Origin: Chara braunii
Taxonomy: Eukaryota > Streptophyta > Charophyceae > Charales > Characeae
Assembly: GCA_003427395.1 (NCBI GenBank)
Contig: BFEA01000923.1
Span: 274,673-316,393 of the forward strand
Reading direction: 5' to 3'
DNA length: 41,721 nucleotides
Shown here one piece after another: positions 1 to 11,020 of this stretch. Both the position numbers and the translations under genes were made by a program. Every line of letters begins with the position of its first letter. Positions within the stretch are counted from its first letter, which is position 1. Below the pieces are notes generated by a model that was not told where the DNA came from, did no database searches, and worked only from the letters and a program-made list of their open reading frames with translations.

Positions 1-55
<55 letters not shown>
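1..55. repeat. (GA)n microsatellite
   Basis: About 27 uninterrupted GA dinucleotides open the window. The window edge cuts the tract, so its full length is unknown. Bases 56-138 that follow are unique and show nothing recognisable. Confidence 0.97.
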
Positions 56-57
<2 letters not shown>

Positions 58-186
58 CTTAAGTCTAATCAAAGTTTATCCCCTACCCGTCCTACCGTCC
101 TACCTAAGACCCCTCCTAGGTTTCGCAATCCCATATTCCATTGAACATGGTGTCGGTCGGCCATTGAGGTGCGGAAAGAAGAATGT

Positions 187-350
187 GTGAGGTGGTCGGT
201 TATGGTGGATGGATGAAGAAGGTGTGAGGTGGTTGGCTATGGTGGATGGGTGATGGAGGTGTAGGAGGAAGAAGGTGTGAAGTGGTTGGCTATGGTGGAT
301 GGGTAATGAAGGTGGAGATGGAAGCAGGTGTGAGGTGGTTGGTTATGGTG
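187..350. repeat. Minisatellite, about 3.4 units of 38-53 bp
   Basis: Units begin near 187, 225, 278 and 331. Each opens with a form of TGAGGTGGTTGGCTATGGTG followed by GGATGG-rich sequence. The last partial unit abuts the broken end of the minus-strand gag at about 350, so the truncation of that retroelement coincides with the edge of this repeat. Confidence 0.85.
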
Positions 351-1011
351 TCACATCCTCGTCACATTTGAACCCACTCAGGTAGGTTCTTTGTGCAGTG
401 ACCCAATCTGCAACATCCACCTTAGGGTCCTCGCCAGAGAACATGGGTGGAGGGGTCAGCTTGGGCCGCTGCTGATCAAATGAAACTGAGGGCTGTGAAG
501 CGGTTGTTGACTTGGGTGTAGAAGATGGGGATGTGGGTCTGGATTGTGGAAGTTGCTGAGGGTCTGCTTGAGAAGGCCCAGGGGATGGAGGCAAGGTCAG
601 GGTGGTAGGTATTTTCAGATGAGTAAAGATCTGGTCCAGTTTGACAGAGATGTCATCCAACTTTTTGGAAAAAGCTGAATGACTGCTCTCCAGACTGGTA
701 ATCCGGTCATCCCAGTTAGTACAAAAAGAATGGTGAATATCATCATGCAAGAGGATAAACTCAGCCACATTCTTATTGTACTGGCTGAAAGTACCACTTG
801 TCATGATCTTCTCCACATCTGCAATCAACAACTTTCTCCTGGCCTCCTTCTGAGTTGATTCTTCTTTCTTCTTCAGCTCAACCTTTAGGAACTCAACTGC
901 TTGGACCTGCTGCCGGAGTTTCTCCTGCTGGGCCCGCAGTTCGGCCTCTAAAGGGTCAAGCGAAATCTGAGGCTTTGCCTCAGAAGCCTCTCCCTTCCCA
1001 GCATCTGCCAT
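343..1011 (-). pseudogene. Ty3/gypsy-type Gag, N-terminal fragment
   Basis: An open minus-strand frame of about 223 codons from the ATG at 1011; an in-frame ATG at 1050 is also possible. Order: an acidic, Q/K-rich segment with heptad-like spacing that is probably a coiled coil (roughly residues 20-60), a helical middle region, a Pro/Ser/Thr-rich linker (about 140-185), then PPMFSGEDPKVDVADWV, which resembles the entry to the Ty3/gypsy capsid domain. The frame ends a few codons into the minisatellite at about 350, so most of capsid, the zinc knuckle and pol are missing. The matching primer-binding site and LTR lie upstream on the same strand at 2431-3292. Gag packages element RNA in cytoplasmic particles; this fragment could not do so. 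Confidence 0.7.
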
Positions 1012-2430
1012 GTTGATTTCCCACAATTCAAATAAATGAAAGCAAACCAATAATTAGAGACAAACAGGAAGTAGTAGTAATTGAGTTTTCTCTGCAATAC
1101 TCACTCAGTTGTTGCCACCAGCCTGGAGAGAGAAGGATGGTTAGTCTGAGCAAGTGAGTGCTCAGTCTCAGCAGACCGCTTGAGGGTCAGGGTCAGTTTA
1201 GAGTACACTCAGCAAAAATCTTTTTCACGATTTTTCCATCACTGCCCTGAACCAACAATCGCACACAATAATTGCAAATCCAGCATCAATAACTGACAGA
1301 ATGCAGTCTTGGACTGATTAGTAGTTAGACAGAGTGACTAATTAAGGTTCGACAGGTGTCCACTGATAACCAAGATGCAACGATTTACAGGTAACCCTAT
1401 TTTTAGACCTACCCTGTAGACTTCACCACTGTATGACACTGTATGTCATACCTTAGGTATGGCGAATTATAGTTCTCATTGTAACTGACTCAGAACATCA
1501 AATCTGGATGTGCGATTTTAGACACAGACTGAGTACTGAATTGCAATTTACCAGGGACTGACGAAATTGAATTCTGACGGGCGAAATTGAAGTTATGACT
1601 GACCCTAGCCTAGCCAAGCTCCAACTATGTCAGCGCAGAATTCAAATTTGCATTATCACTGAATTCACCAATTCACTACACAGTATAAATCGCAATGCTG
1701 TAAAGAAGTCACAGATGAAATATGAGTCAGAAAGGAGGTCAAACACGGTTAGTAGAAGTCAAAGAAGATAGGTAGGGGAAGTTGGATATGGCTGTCCCAC
1801 TGTCTGAATTTCGATTTTCAACTGTAAACTGACAGACAGACCAAGTTTCGCTAATCTAAAAATAGGCTCAAAATCGCCACACAGAGTAGAGTAAGGAACA
1901 CATTTACTTCAGGGTCAACTTTGAGGAAGATGCATGAAACTCTGGCTATGGCAGACTGGTCAACCCCATCTCGCCCATTTCATCTCCTGACAGTACCCAA
2001 TATTCCCACATATCAAACTGCCTGAAACTTGGTGATCCAGTAGACTACCCTGAGGTGCTTCATCCCCAACTGACAGATTCAATGAATTTGGACTCCCAGG
2101 TGCCAATAACTAACAAACTCAGTGCAACGGCACATCACCATGTACTGCACTGCTTGGAAATTGGGGATTCTGACCTTGTCAACCGCCAGCCTCTAGATGA
2201 GTCGTCAGGCTAAAAACAGGCCTCTGAGCATCAATCGCCAACCACTCCTGCACAACCCTAGTCAGGAGTGAGTCACCCTCTTTCCAATTCTTCTCGCCAC
2301 ACACTCACTACCACCACCCTTACTGACAACAACCCTGAAGATGATGAATCGCCATGAGACTCAACTCCAGTATCTCGCCATGATGATGGTTGCTCCAACT
2401 CATCAATCGCTCCAGAGTCTGGATCCAATC
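1012..2430 (-). other. Untranslated leader of the minus-strand Ty3/gypsy element
   Basis: About 1.4 kb between the primer-binding site and the gag start, with no long ORF on the element's strand. It is long for such a leader. An intron is possible: pyrimidine-rich sequence ending CCAG lies near 1120-1130 on the minus strand, but no donor could be paired with it convincingly. Nothing else is recognisable here. Confidence 0.5.
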
Positions 2431-2442
2431 GCTCCGATACCA
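2431..2442 (-). promoter_or_regulatory. Primer-binding site, initiator tRNA-Met type
   Basis: The minus strand reads TGGTATCGGAGC, one base from TGGTATCAGAGC, which is complementary to the 3' end of plant-type initiator tRNA-Met and primes minus-strand DNA synthesis in many plant LTR elements. It starts two bases after the LTR boundary, as expected, and fixes the LTR end at 2445. Confidence 0.8.
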
Positions 2443-2444
2443 AT

Positions 2445-3292
2445 TGTTATGATTCTGGTTGTTTGTTGTCTGAAGACCAACACTCACTCACATAGACTTC
2501 CAGGCATGCCCATACATACACAGAAGGAAGGGGAGAGGATAGGAGTATCACACCGTACAGGGAGAGATAAACACAGCGGAAGACTTGACGATGCGATATG
2601 ACAGGGTACACTGAAAATGCAATTCACTCCACTCAATCCTCACAACCAGCCATAAAGAAAAGCCGAGTAGATCACATCCAGGAAACACTGGAACGATGAT
2701 AGTCCAAACTCGGTATCACACTGTTTATTAAACTTAGAGTCTCGAATTGTCAGGATAACCTCAATATCTGATGTGCGATTGGTGTTGAGGTGGAACAGCG
2801 TGCAAATGTTGGTTGTGCCGACGCAATGACTGGTCATCACAATCGGCGTCAGGTCATCTGGTGAGATTATCTCTGTGGTTGGGGGCAACTGTTTGAGGTA
2901 CGTTGCTCTTAACCTTATCTACCCTCTTCGACACTTCTTACCGTGAGGATGTCTGTTCCTTCTTGAGAGTCCTCTCATTGTGAGGTGCCGAGTGCGCTCA
3001 ACCTTGAAAGTTGGCAATGTTCACGTGGAGCATCTGGGAGAAGATGGGCGGAGCTTTCTAAAGGGCCCTGGACGAAGCACTGGGTCACGGTCACCATGCC
3101 AACCCACCAGGAGTAGAGCATGCATGCTTTGTTGCTTGTCCTTTGTTCGGCTTGCTGCATTGTTAGATGGGTACTGAAGAGCAGGCCTGCCCTATGGGAG
3201 ACGAGACCGGGCGTCTTTAAATAAGCATCGGAAGGGGAAACCATTGGCTGTGATCGTCATCCCGCTGCGACGTAAAATAATTCCTTATAACA
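2445..3292 (-). mobile_element. 5' LTR of the minus-strand Ty3/gypsy element
   Basis: 848 bp bounded by a short inverted repeat: TGTTAT at one end and ATAACA at the other, giving the usual TG...CA termini. It lies directly next to the primer-binding site. Only one LTR copy is in the window, so its length cannot be checked against a partner. A TATA-like box at 3216-3225 has the right orientation. Confidence 0.75.
3216..3225 (-). promoter_or_regulatory. TATA-like box in the LTR
   Basis: The minus strand reads TTATTTAAAG about 70 bp inside the upstream LTR edge, a usual place for the U3 promoter driving genomic RNA. Confidence 0.45.
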
Positions 3293-3833
3293 CTTGGGGG
3301 CAGTCTTTAAATTGCCTCTGGATCAGCCAATGGTTGTAAGGCTCGTGCACACGAGGATAAACACAATGCAGGGCTGGCCGGCTCAGCAGCTACTAGGGGC
3401 ACAAGGGTGGGCCGTGCACACCTTTAGTCACGCACTGCTCTCTGGATAGCTCAGGGACGCTGACGTCAAGTGACATTTCAGGGGAACTAAGGGAGGGGTA
3501 GATTTCAGGTGANAAGTTTGAGAAAAATTCCATACTGTCCTCATCCACACAAATGATTCTATTTTTATGTTTTGATTAGTTAGATGTACAACCATTTGAC
3601 ATCTGACAGACAACATAGTAGAACTGTATTCTGTTCATTATGCATTCTGTTCGCGAACTAGTCAAACTAAAAATAGTTTCGTTTGTAGGAATCTGACTTA
3701 CTTGTTGGGCCCGAATATATAGTCTCTGACACAACCACCAATTAATTAGTTATTTATTTAAATTGGTTTGTGCATTACACTGCGATAGGCATCTAGAGTG
3801 CACTAGTGCAGATTGTGTGCAGTGTTGTAGCTT
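3293..3833. other. Gap between two retroelements, no gene seen
   Basis: 541 bp with no convincing coding frame, containing one ambiguous base at 3513. It should hold the 5' LTR of the plus-strand Ty3 element, yet no similarity to the proposed 3' LTR (20018-20761) and no primer-binding site could be seen, so that element appears truncated here. Confidence 0.6.
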
Positions 3834-5790
3834 ATGAGCGACAGGGAGGACACTAGAGAGGACGACTGGATCTTGCGATCAGCTAGACGCCCGATTGCCC
3901 ACTTGGCATTAGGACCAGAGGGCGACAGGTACCTGTTCCGCTAGCATAAGGAGAGGTTGCAGCACCAGAGGAGGGCTAGAGCAGCAGAGGCTAGTAGGGC
4001 ACTTGTAAGTGAAGCCGCAAATTCGGAAGCCATGGCCACCTCTGCGCAGCAAGAAACTCATGCTGGTAGTTCATAATTTGTAGGGTCAACGGTCGCGCAG
4101 ACCCAGAGTCAGTCCGCTGGCGTTATGGCAAGCCAGTCATTGGTGATGAGACCCGAGGAGGTCGCCATACAGCGAGCTGCTGCTCGGGAGGCACAACTAC
4201 AGCAGGCTTTATGAGAGATTAAGGCTGAGAAAGAGAGAATGATAAAGAGAAGAGTCGGGATGCAGAGGAGAGAAGTGGATGTTAGTGAGTTAGAGGAGAT
4301 GAACCCTGCAGAGATGGATGATGATATGAGAACCATACGGTCGGTCTTGTTAAGTGTAGTGGAGATGCAGGATCACCAGACGGATATCTTACAGGACATC
4401 CAGCAGAGTCTGGCTGTGTTAGTCGGGCGGATGCAGGCGACATCATCACCGTCCGGGCCAGGTGTCTGGCCCGTTGCACATCCTCCTCCTTTTGTCCCAC
4501 CGGTGACTGGGGTATCCCCATATACAGCCTCAACATCGGTTCAGACCGTTTCTCTGGGCATGGCGTTATCAGGAGGGCTCTCAACAGGTCCTAGTTTGCA
4601 GGTTCCTGTATAGCCAATGTATTCCCAACCTCCATCGCAGATTGCAATTACAACGCAACCTGCTGTCTCGCAGCCTGTACAGCCGTAGGGTACTCAGCCC
4701 CTGCAACCAGTGCAGCCGCCTATATCACAGGGTCCACAGCCCAGTGGGATGCAGGGACCGGGACAAACTCAGTGGGTACCAAAGACGACCATCGCCGCTC
4801 ATAAACCCTTCACAGGGGATAAGAGGGGTGAAAACCTCGACACTTGGTTGAGGGCAGTGTCGGTCCATGTCAAGTGTAAACTTGCCTTGCCGCACGAGGA
4901 AGTGCTTGTGGTTGCATCTTACCTAGAGGATAGTGTAGCAAGATGGTTGAGTGGTTTGATACAGCTATAGGGATACGGTCATGACTTTCGCGCTTGGGCG
5001 GTCACCCAGCAATTGGACGACTTCCTCAAGTTAGTGGAAGAAAGGTGGCATGATCCTCAGGAGACCCAAAACGCCACTGATGCGATCCTGGCACTGCACA
5101 CGAGGCAGTTCAAGTCAGTGAGGGAGGCCACCGACGCTGTAGAGCGTCTGATCTGTGTCCCTGGGGTGCGCTATGACCCCCAGGTTTTACTCACCTCCTA
5201 CTTGAGATGCTCTCCTATGCCTCTCAGGAATCAGTTGGCAAGTGAGGCCAACATCAATGTTCACAACTTCCCTCGTTTAGCAAGAAGGCCCTAGACCTTG
5301 AGGCGAAGATAGAGCATGGGCAGGCACCCACTACGGATGGTAGGAAAAAGTCACTGTCTCCCAACTGGAAGGCAAAGGGTCGCATAATGTTTGTCGATAA
5401 CGATGGTTCCACCATCGAGTTAGATGACAACTTCCAGGAGGGAGAAGGTTTAGAGGTTGGCAGCGTTGAAGCTTCAGGGGGTGGACTTGTCGCTGCCGTA
5501 GCTCAAAAAGGCAAGGCAACCGGTAGACGCCGTGGAGGCTCCCGATCAAGGAGTCAAGTTGACCCCAACGCTCCCCCATGGGAGAAGGCGGGTCTCACAG
5601 AGGACGTGTGGAGAGATCGGTGCACACGGCAGACGTACATTTGTTGTGGTCAATACGGCCATAACCAATTCAAGTGATGTAATAAGACGGTGACCGAAAA
5701 GATCCCGCCTACGATGGGGCAGGCGTTGGGATCCTCCCATCCCGTCGGTAGCAATGTAGCTAGTACTTCTGACACTGCTCCGGGAAACAC
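3834..5790 (+). pseudogene. Gag of the plus-strand Ty3/gypsy element
   Basis: Starts at ATG 3834 (MSDREDTREDDW). An Arg/Ala/Gln-rich charged N-terminus is followed by a Pro/Gln-rich linker, a capsid-like region opening HKPFTGDKRGENLDTWL near 4799, and a degenerate CCHC knuckle (CCGQYGHNQFK, then a stop and C) near 5645-5680. In-frame stops lie at 3942, 4074, 4212, 4611, 4686, 4968 and 5675. A one-base shift near 5275-5280 moves the frame, and another lies near 5790. Every listed stop can be explained as C-to-T in a CAG, CAA or CGA codon. Gag would form the particle shell; this copy cannot be translated. Confidence 0.85.
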
Positions 5791-6340
5791 GTCGGGCCAG
5801 TAGGAATAGTAGTTGTTCCTGCTAGGGTCGAGGTGGTGGACACACCTTCACCATCTCGAGAGATGGCCCAAGCTACTGACTCCAGCGTCGTCCCGCAAAC
5901 ACATTCGGACCCATCGAGCCTCTGTTCGATGAATGTGTTTGAGTCCTTAGAGGAGCTAGAGGAGGAGTGGTCTAGATCAGACCCACTAGCTTCATGGACG
6001 GCATTGGTCAAAGCCCCGAAGGGTGAGATGTTCGTCAGCGAGGTGGTCATTGGCGGCCGCATAGGCCGGGGCCTATTATGACACTTGCTCGACTAGGAAC
6101 TTCATTAGTCACGCGTGCATAGAGAGGCTACGCTTACAGGGGCAAGTGCAACGCCTGAGTCGATTTGTGGAGTTGACCTGTGCCAACAAACAGCGCATGG
6201 TAGTCAATGACTACCTCCAAGATGTTGAGTGTTGTTTCCCGTACGCGGGAGGAAATTGAGACATCGCGTTTCGTTCCTAGTGAGTGTTGAACTCCCCATG
6301 GATATGTTGTTAGGTATGTACTACCTCTCTGTGGCACAGC
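5791..6340 (+). pseudogene. Retropepsin-type protease region
   Basis: An acidic spacer (SLEELEEEW, about 5945) leads to the aspartic protease core. The active-site motif reads DTCSTRNFIS at 6080 where the family has DTG, so the invariant glycine is lost. The flap and C-terminal part follow in the same frame (QRLSRFVELTCANKQRMVV). A one-base deletion near 6250 moves the reading to the frame that carries LPMDMLLGM (about 6295), matching the conserved hydrophobic-hydrophobic-Gly element near the protease end. Frames also change near 5790 and 6072. The enzyme normally cleaves Gag-Pol; this copy is inactive. Confidence 0.8.
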
Positions 6341-7057
6341 CCCGGTTTGACTGGGACCGAAAAGTGGTCAAACACACTTTGTCAGGTGGAGGGACCGCCA
6401 GATTGTGTAAGTTCAAAGCTAGTAGTCTGATTGAGTCCCACAGATGCATGTGTGCGGCCGCGTTCTATAATTACTATAAGCAAAATCAGGAGGAGGGTAT
6501 GTACCTAGTTTATGTCTCTGCTGCAGGCGAGCCGGTGAGAATGTCGCCGGAGATAGAGGGAGTAGTTGCTAAGTACCCTGATCTATTTGAAGAGTCGACA
6601 GGGGTTATTGAGAGAGAGGTCGTCCATGCGATAGAGATTATCCCAGGGTCTAGTATCCCAAAGGGTAGGATCTATCGGATGTCTCCAAACGAGCTCGATG
6701 AGCTTCGCCGCCAACTCAAGGAACTCGTAGAGAAGGGTTGGATCCGACCGAGTGTTTCTCCTTATGGGTCTTCGGTACTATTCGTACCTAAGAAGAAGGA
6801 GGGAACACTTAGGATGTGCATTGACTATAGGGGCATCAATGCCATCACTGTTAAGAATAGAGAGCCCCTACCGCGCATCGACGATTTGCTAGATAGAGTG
6901 CAAGGGTGTCGGTACTTCAGTAAGATAGATCTGAAATCCGGGTACCATCAGATTGCAATCTAGCCCGAGGATCAACACAAAACCGCATTTCAGACCAGGT
7001 ACGGTCTGTACGAGTTTGTGGTGATGCCTTTCACTCTTTGCAATGCTCCTGGCACCT
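6341..7057 (+). pseudogene. Reverse transcriptase, N-terminal half
   Basis: A Ty3/gypsy RT in one frame, with [59 protein letters not shown] and the motif A aspartate in [17 protein letters not shown] stop at 6961 stands where glutamine is expected before PEDQHKTAFQTRYG. The usual VMPFGLCNAP reads VMPFTLCNAPGTF. Sequence stops matching at the poly-T of the insert at about 7057 and resumes at about 7799. RT copies the element RNA to DNA in cytoplasmic particles. Confidence 0.92.
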
Positions 7058-7798
7058 TTTTTTTTTTTTTTTTTTTTTTTTCACAACTCACACGGCCCCA
7101 TCTATTCTGGGGGGCATCAGTCCGGTTGCTAATCACCGGCAAGCAGAAAGACAAGGGAAAGAGGGAGAGAGCTTAACATAGAAGGCAAAAGAGGAGAAGG
7201 GGGTATCCACCCAAGCCCCCCTCAAAAGGAAAAAGGGCGACCTGGAAGGCAGCGCCAGCAGAAAGAAGTGAGCAAACTCACATCCATCAGTCCCTAACAG
7301 CGCCCCCACCGGGAGGCAAAACCGCACCCAGTCGTGGAAGCACCACTAAGGTAGAGAGCAATGCTAGGATCACTCCTTCCCACCTCACACCCCCCTAATG
7401 ACTACGCCTATCCTAAGCTCAAGTACATATATGCGCACATGCTCATTATCTCCAATTTCTGTAAATCTCTGCACCTGCTTATCTAAGGAAACCACTTGCT
7501 TTTTCCGGATCACTCGTACTGTTCATGTAGACCCAATTTTTTTGTCATGCCTGATTCACAACCCCCCCCCCCCTCCTCCCCCCCTGTCCCAGCCTCACCC
7601 GAAAGACCCAACCAACCCAACGAAAACTAATAAATTAAAGAATTAAAAAATTAAACCCCTTTCTCCCACGAGAGCACCCACGACCACTCCCCAACCTGGT
7701 CCCCTACCGTAATAATCCCACGGTAAGGCTTCCAGGCTTTGAAAAAAAAGACCAACCCCCCTTCCGTCTCTTGGCCACAGCTGCGGAAACAGTTGTTC
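7058..7798 (-). mobile_element. Poly-T-led insertion inside RT, possibly a retroposon in minus orientation
   Basis: About 740 bp lie between the RT codons for APGTF and those just before MNRIFHDY, and removing them restores RT continuity. It opens on the plus strand with about 25 T, which would be a 3' poly(A) tail on the minus strand. A short stem (CCCC...GGGG) lies next to that tail. The inside has C-rich and A-rich low-complexity stretches and no recognisable protein. No clear target-site duplication is visible, so a LINE/SINE-type origin is only a suggestion. Confidence 0.5.
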
Positions 7799-8552
7799 TC
7801 AACACGCTATGAATCGGATCTTTCATGACTACTTGGATAAGTTTGTCATCGTGTACCTCGATGAAATACTTATTTTTAGTAAGACTGTTGAGGAGCACGT
7901 TGCGCACTTGGACAACGTCCTGAGTCTTCTGCGACAGCACAAGTTCAAGATCAACGGTGAGAAGTGCGAGTTTGGCCGCACCCGTGTCTTATACTTGGGT
8001 TCTGAGATTTCCGCGGAAGGGTTGAAGCCCGATGACGCGAAGGTGGCCAGTCCTCAATCTGTGACTGGGATGAGATCTTTCTTAGGGATGAACGGCTACT
8101 ATCGCAACCTCGTGAAGAACTATAGCATAGTTGCCGCCCCTTTGACTGATCTGACCCGCCTTGACACCCCATGGGAGTGGACTGAGAGATGTGAGGCTGC
8201 TTTCAGACATCTGAAGCATGCATTGACGCATTATGAAGTCTTGAAACTTCCTGATCCTGACAAGCCATTTATAGTGACTACGGATGCTAGCCAATATGGC
8301 ATAGGCGCCTTACTTGCACAACAGGAGGGGAAAAAGTTGAGGCCAGTTGAGTACTCCCAATATGGCAGTTGAGATGCTATCCCAAGGAGACACTATCTCC
8401 TTGGGAGGTTCTTCATCCTCAGAATTGATCATCAGACACTGAGATGGATGAGAACTCAGTCGGTGCTCTCTGGCGCTCTGAAGCGTTGGATTGAAGTCGT
8501 AGCGCAGTATGACTTCGAGCCCTAGTACATCAAGGGCGAGTACAACAAGGTT
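7799..8552 (+). pseudogene. Reverse transcriptase C-terminal half and RNase H remnant
   Basis: Resumes with MNRIFHDYLDKFVIVYLDE. The catalytic YLDD box is YLDE at 7854-7865, losing the second aspartate. The connection domain follows (INGEKCEFGRTRVLYLGSEI, SFLGMNGYYRNLVKNYS), then RNase H with its first aspartate in VTTDASQYGIGALLAQQEG. Near 8355-8372 about 50 residues expected in the family are missing, including the segment with the catalytic glutamate, and TGA 8370 stands at the scar. The end (RIDHQTLRWMRTQ, YIKGEYNKV) includes a TAG at 8523 in place of glutamine. The frame is cut after valine 8550-8552 by the 9.85-kb insertion. Confidence 0.92.
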
Positions 8553-8565
8553 GTTGTCGGCGCGA

Positions 8566-8583
8566 ATACCCTTACAAGGGTAT
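8566..8583. repeat. Left subterminal hairpin
   Basis: ATACCCTT and AAGGGTAT are perfect 8-bp arms separated by AC, about 12 bp inside the left end of the large insertion. Confidence 0.8.
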
Positions 8584-9317
8584 CCGCTCTGGTTTTTGCA
8601 AGTGACATAAAATAAGTCTCATTCGAAATTTGAGTACACTGCACGAATCGCGGTTGTGTTTTGTTCACGCTGACTGAATGGTTGACTAGAAGCAAAGAGT
8701 GTGTGGGCGCGCAATTTTGAGGCGTGCGTGATGATTCTTATTTTGACGCTATAGAGTCGGCGTTTCCGCCGACAATTTTTTTTTTTTTTTTTGGCTTTGA
8801 TTAAAACTAGGAAAAGTTTTTTTTTATTGAAGTGACCGTGGTGCACCTGCGTCCATACGGCGTGTGTCATCGGAAGTGGTGTTGCCTTCGACAGTAATTG
8901 GGGCGTGCACTTCGGGGGCGCGCGGTGACCTAGTTAGATGGATGATCAGTATGAGGGACGGGCTCACCCAACACAGCGCGATCTAGAAGGAAGTTAGGAT
9001 CTGGATTAGCATCCCGTGTACGTTGGTCGCACGCTCACTGTCGGAATTACGGTCGACGTTGGGGTTGACCATTGAGACCAAGTATTTTCGACGCCGAGAT
9101 AGTAAAGACGCGATTTTTTTTTAATATGGCGGGTCGAGAAGGCCAAAAGTCTACCTGACGGCACTATTAGGCTAAGCACGCAGTAAGCACAAGCGAGAAC
9201 CGCCCCTAGAATGGGAAGCGCAGGCGCAAGTTCCATCATCTAGGTTCGAGCCGGGGTCTGTAGTTCAGCAGTTCAGAGGTGTACCAAGTTACCCCCGTCG
9301 GTCCCACCTCTGATTTA
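8584..9317. other. Interior of the insertion, no gene seen
   Basis: No coding frame is convincing. Contains a T18 run near 8777, a stem GTCGGCG...CGCCGAC just before it (about 8756-8775), and T/A-rich runs near 8818 and 9115. The remainder is mixed sequence with GCGCGC-type motifs. Confidence 0.6.
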
Positions 9318-9345
9318 CAGCGCACGGTCACACTGCCGTGCGCTG
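9318..9345. repeat. Perfect 10-bp-arm hairpin
   Basis: CAGCGCACGG and CCGTGCGCTG are exact inverted arms around an 8-nt loop. Just upstream (about 9276-9312) a second stem pairs AGAGGTG with CACCTCT. Confidence 0.8.
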
Positions 9346-10314
9346 AAACGGCCCAGCAGTTCCAGCTCTCCTGCGGGAAACTTGGGAGGAACCAGATACT
9401 GGTTCAACTAGTCTTTCGCCCGTATACCAAGGTCTGACGGACGAGTTGCACGGCAGTGCCCGCTGCAGCCTCTGCTGGCCTTCCCTCTGGCTACGCCCTG
9501 CTCAGCCATTGCTCACCACCTTTCTGGTCCCGACGGGAGTGCTCACACTATGGCCCCAAATCTGCAAGACATGCAGATTTTGGGACAGACCAATTCGAGT
9601 TTTTGGGTATGGTTCTGGTCATACTGCTGTACCTTTCCAGATGGAACAAAGCCCTGGCCGTCTGCAGCAATGGCAAATTGGTACTTTGCTGGTCACACAG
9701 CGCTATCCACAAATTGTGCATGAACTCCCGTGAACGAATTTTCACCAATTCATGAGCATTTCCAGTCTCCTCCAGAGGTGAGGGTGAGCGCAATTTCCTT
9801 GACCCCGCGGCTCCACAGGCCGTCGACAAATGGGCACACAAATGGTACCTATGGGACTTCAGCAAAAATCTGTGTGACCAGCTTGTCCCTCACCGGCCCC
9901 AACGGCATGCCGACACTCAAAACCTCTCATAGCAGATCGCGGGGAACAGACTGTACTTGCGCAGGGGGCCCTTCCGTTCAGGGTTCTTCCGCCTCGTGGG
10001 CTAATCACCCACTGGCTCATATGCATGTTGAGCTCCTTGGTCCGTGTTTCAAGACGGGCGGGATAGAGGAACTTCACCAGCCTCCCGAACACGTAGTAAT
10101 CCGAGCGGCCAGCCAAGCAAGGGCGTGCCCGCTGCTGTGACCGCCTCCATGCGGGCTTCAATCACTCCCCGCTATAATGCCGGCTACCGCAGCCCATGCT
10201 GGCAGGGCACCCCATGTCCGGACAAGGAGGGGAGCAAAGTGCAGTCGTCACCCATCTACTCCCAGCGAAGTTCACATTCAGGCCTGTGTTTCAACGGTTC
10301 ATGCGTGGGGTCAC

Positions 10315-10362
10315 GACCGGTCCTGAGACCGGTACCGGACCACGTCCCGTAGTGGGACGAGA

Positions 10363-10391
<29 letters not shown>
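10315..10391 (+). repeat. Double hairpin plus A27 tract, retroposon-like 3' end
   Basis: Two consecutive stems (ACCGGTC...GACCGGT, then CGTCCC at 10343 pairing GGGACG) are followed within a few bases by 27 A. A structured end plus poly(A) resembles the 3' end of a LINE or SINE. The body from about 9440 upstream shows no reverse transcriptase or Pol III box that I can support. Confidence 0.45.
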
Positions 10392-10394
<3 letters not shown>

Positions 10395-11020
10395 TAATAA
10401 CAATTTAGAAAAGAATTTAGGAAAAAGCGGATAGGGGGAGGGGAACCGTCGGAACCCAGCCTCTGTCCTGCCTGTTGGGCCACCAGTCGGACCCCCCAGC
10501 AAAACCTGTGAGGATAGTCCCACAGGACCTTCAACCCCTCAGGTTTTCGCCAAAGTACGCGACTTCACTCCTCCACTGCTAGCTCCTAGTCTCGATCCCA
10601 GGATTTGCATGCTGGTAGTTCAGTGGTAACCAATAGGGATATGCCCAACCCTGAACTTTGTGGGCACACTTCTCTATATAAAGAGTCACTGCAGCCAGCT
10701 CGGGCATACTGAAATACACCAGGTCACCGCCTTGCCTACTATCTGAGCCCATGGTCACCAAACTAAATATTTGAATTATATTTCTGAATTGCCTGGGGCC
10801 AGTCAGCTCAATGATGATATTTCCAGGCCGCCGCCTGGTACCGATCCCGGGACTGGACATGGTACCCAAGAGCCTAGCTCAACGGGTACACCCACGAACT
10901 GTTGAAATACAGACCTGAGCTTGGACTGCGCTTGGAGCAGATGAATAAAAATACTGCAATTCTGATTTGCCCGCGGCTGTTTAATTCAATATTGGTGTCC
11001 CTAAGCAGCGCTTGGGTTTT
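10392..11020. other. Interior of the insertion, no gene seen
   Basis: About 630 bp without a believable coding frame or RNA gene. It runs up to the U6-like copy; no clear upstream promoter element could be identified with confidence. Confidence 0.5.

Noticed and set aside
2341-2601. 86-codon plus-strand ORF
   Set aside because: It spans the primer-binding site and LTR edge of the minus-strand element and has no coding character.
3293-3833. 5' LTR of the plus-strand Ty3 element
   Set aside because: No similarity to 20018-20761 and no primer-binding site before gag.
9446-10352. Overlapping plus- and minus-strand ORFs of about 100 codons
   Set aside because: All frames are about equally open in this GC-richer stretch, and none shows a domain or consistent composition.
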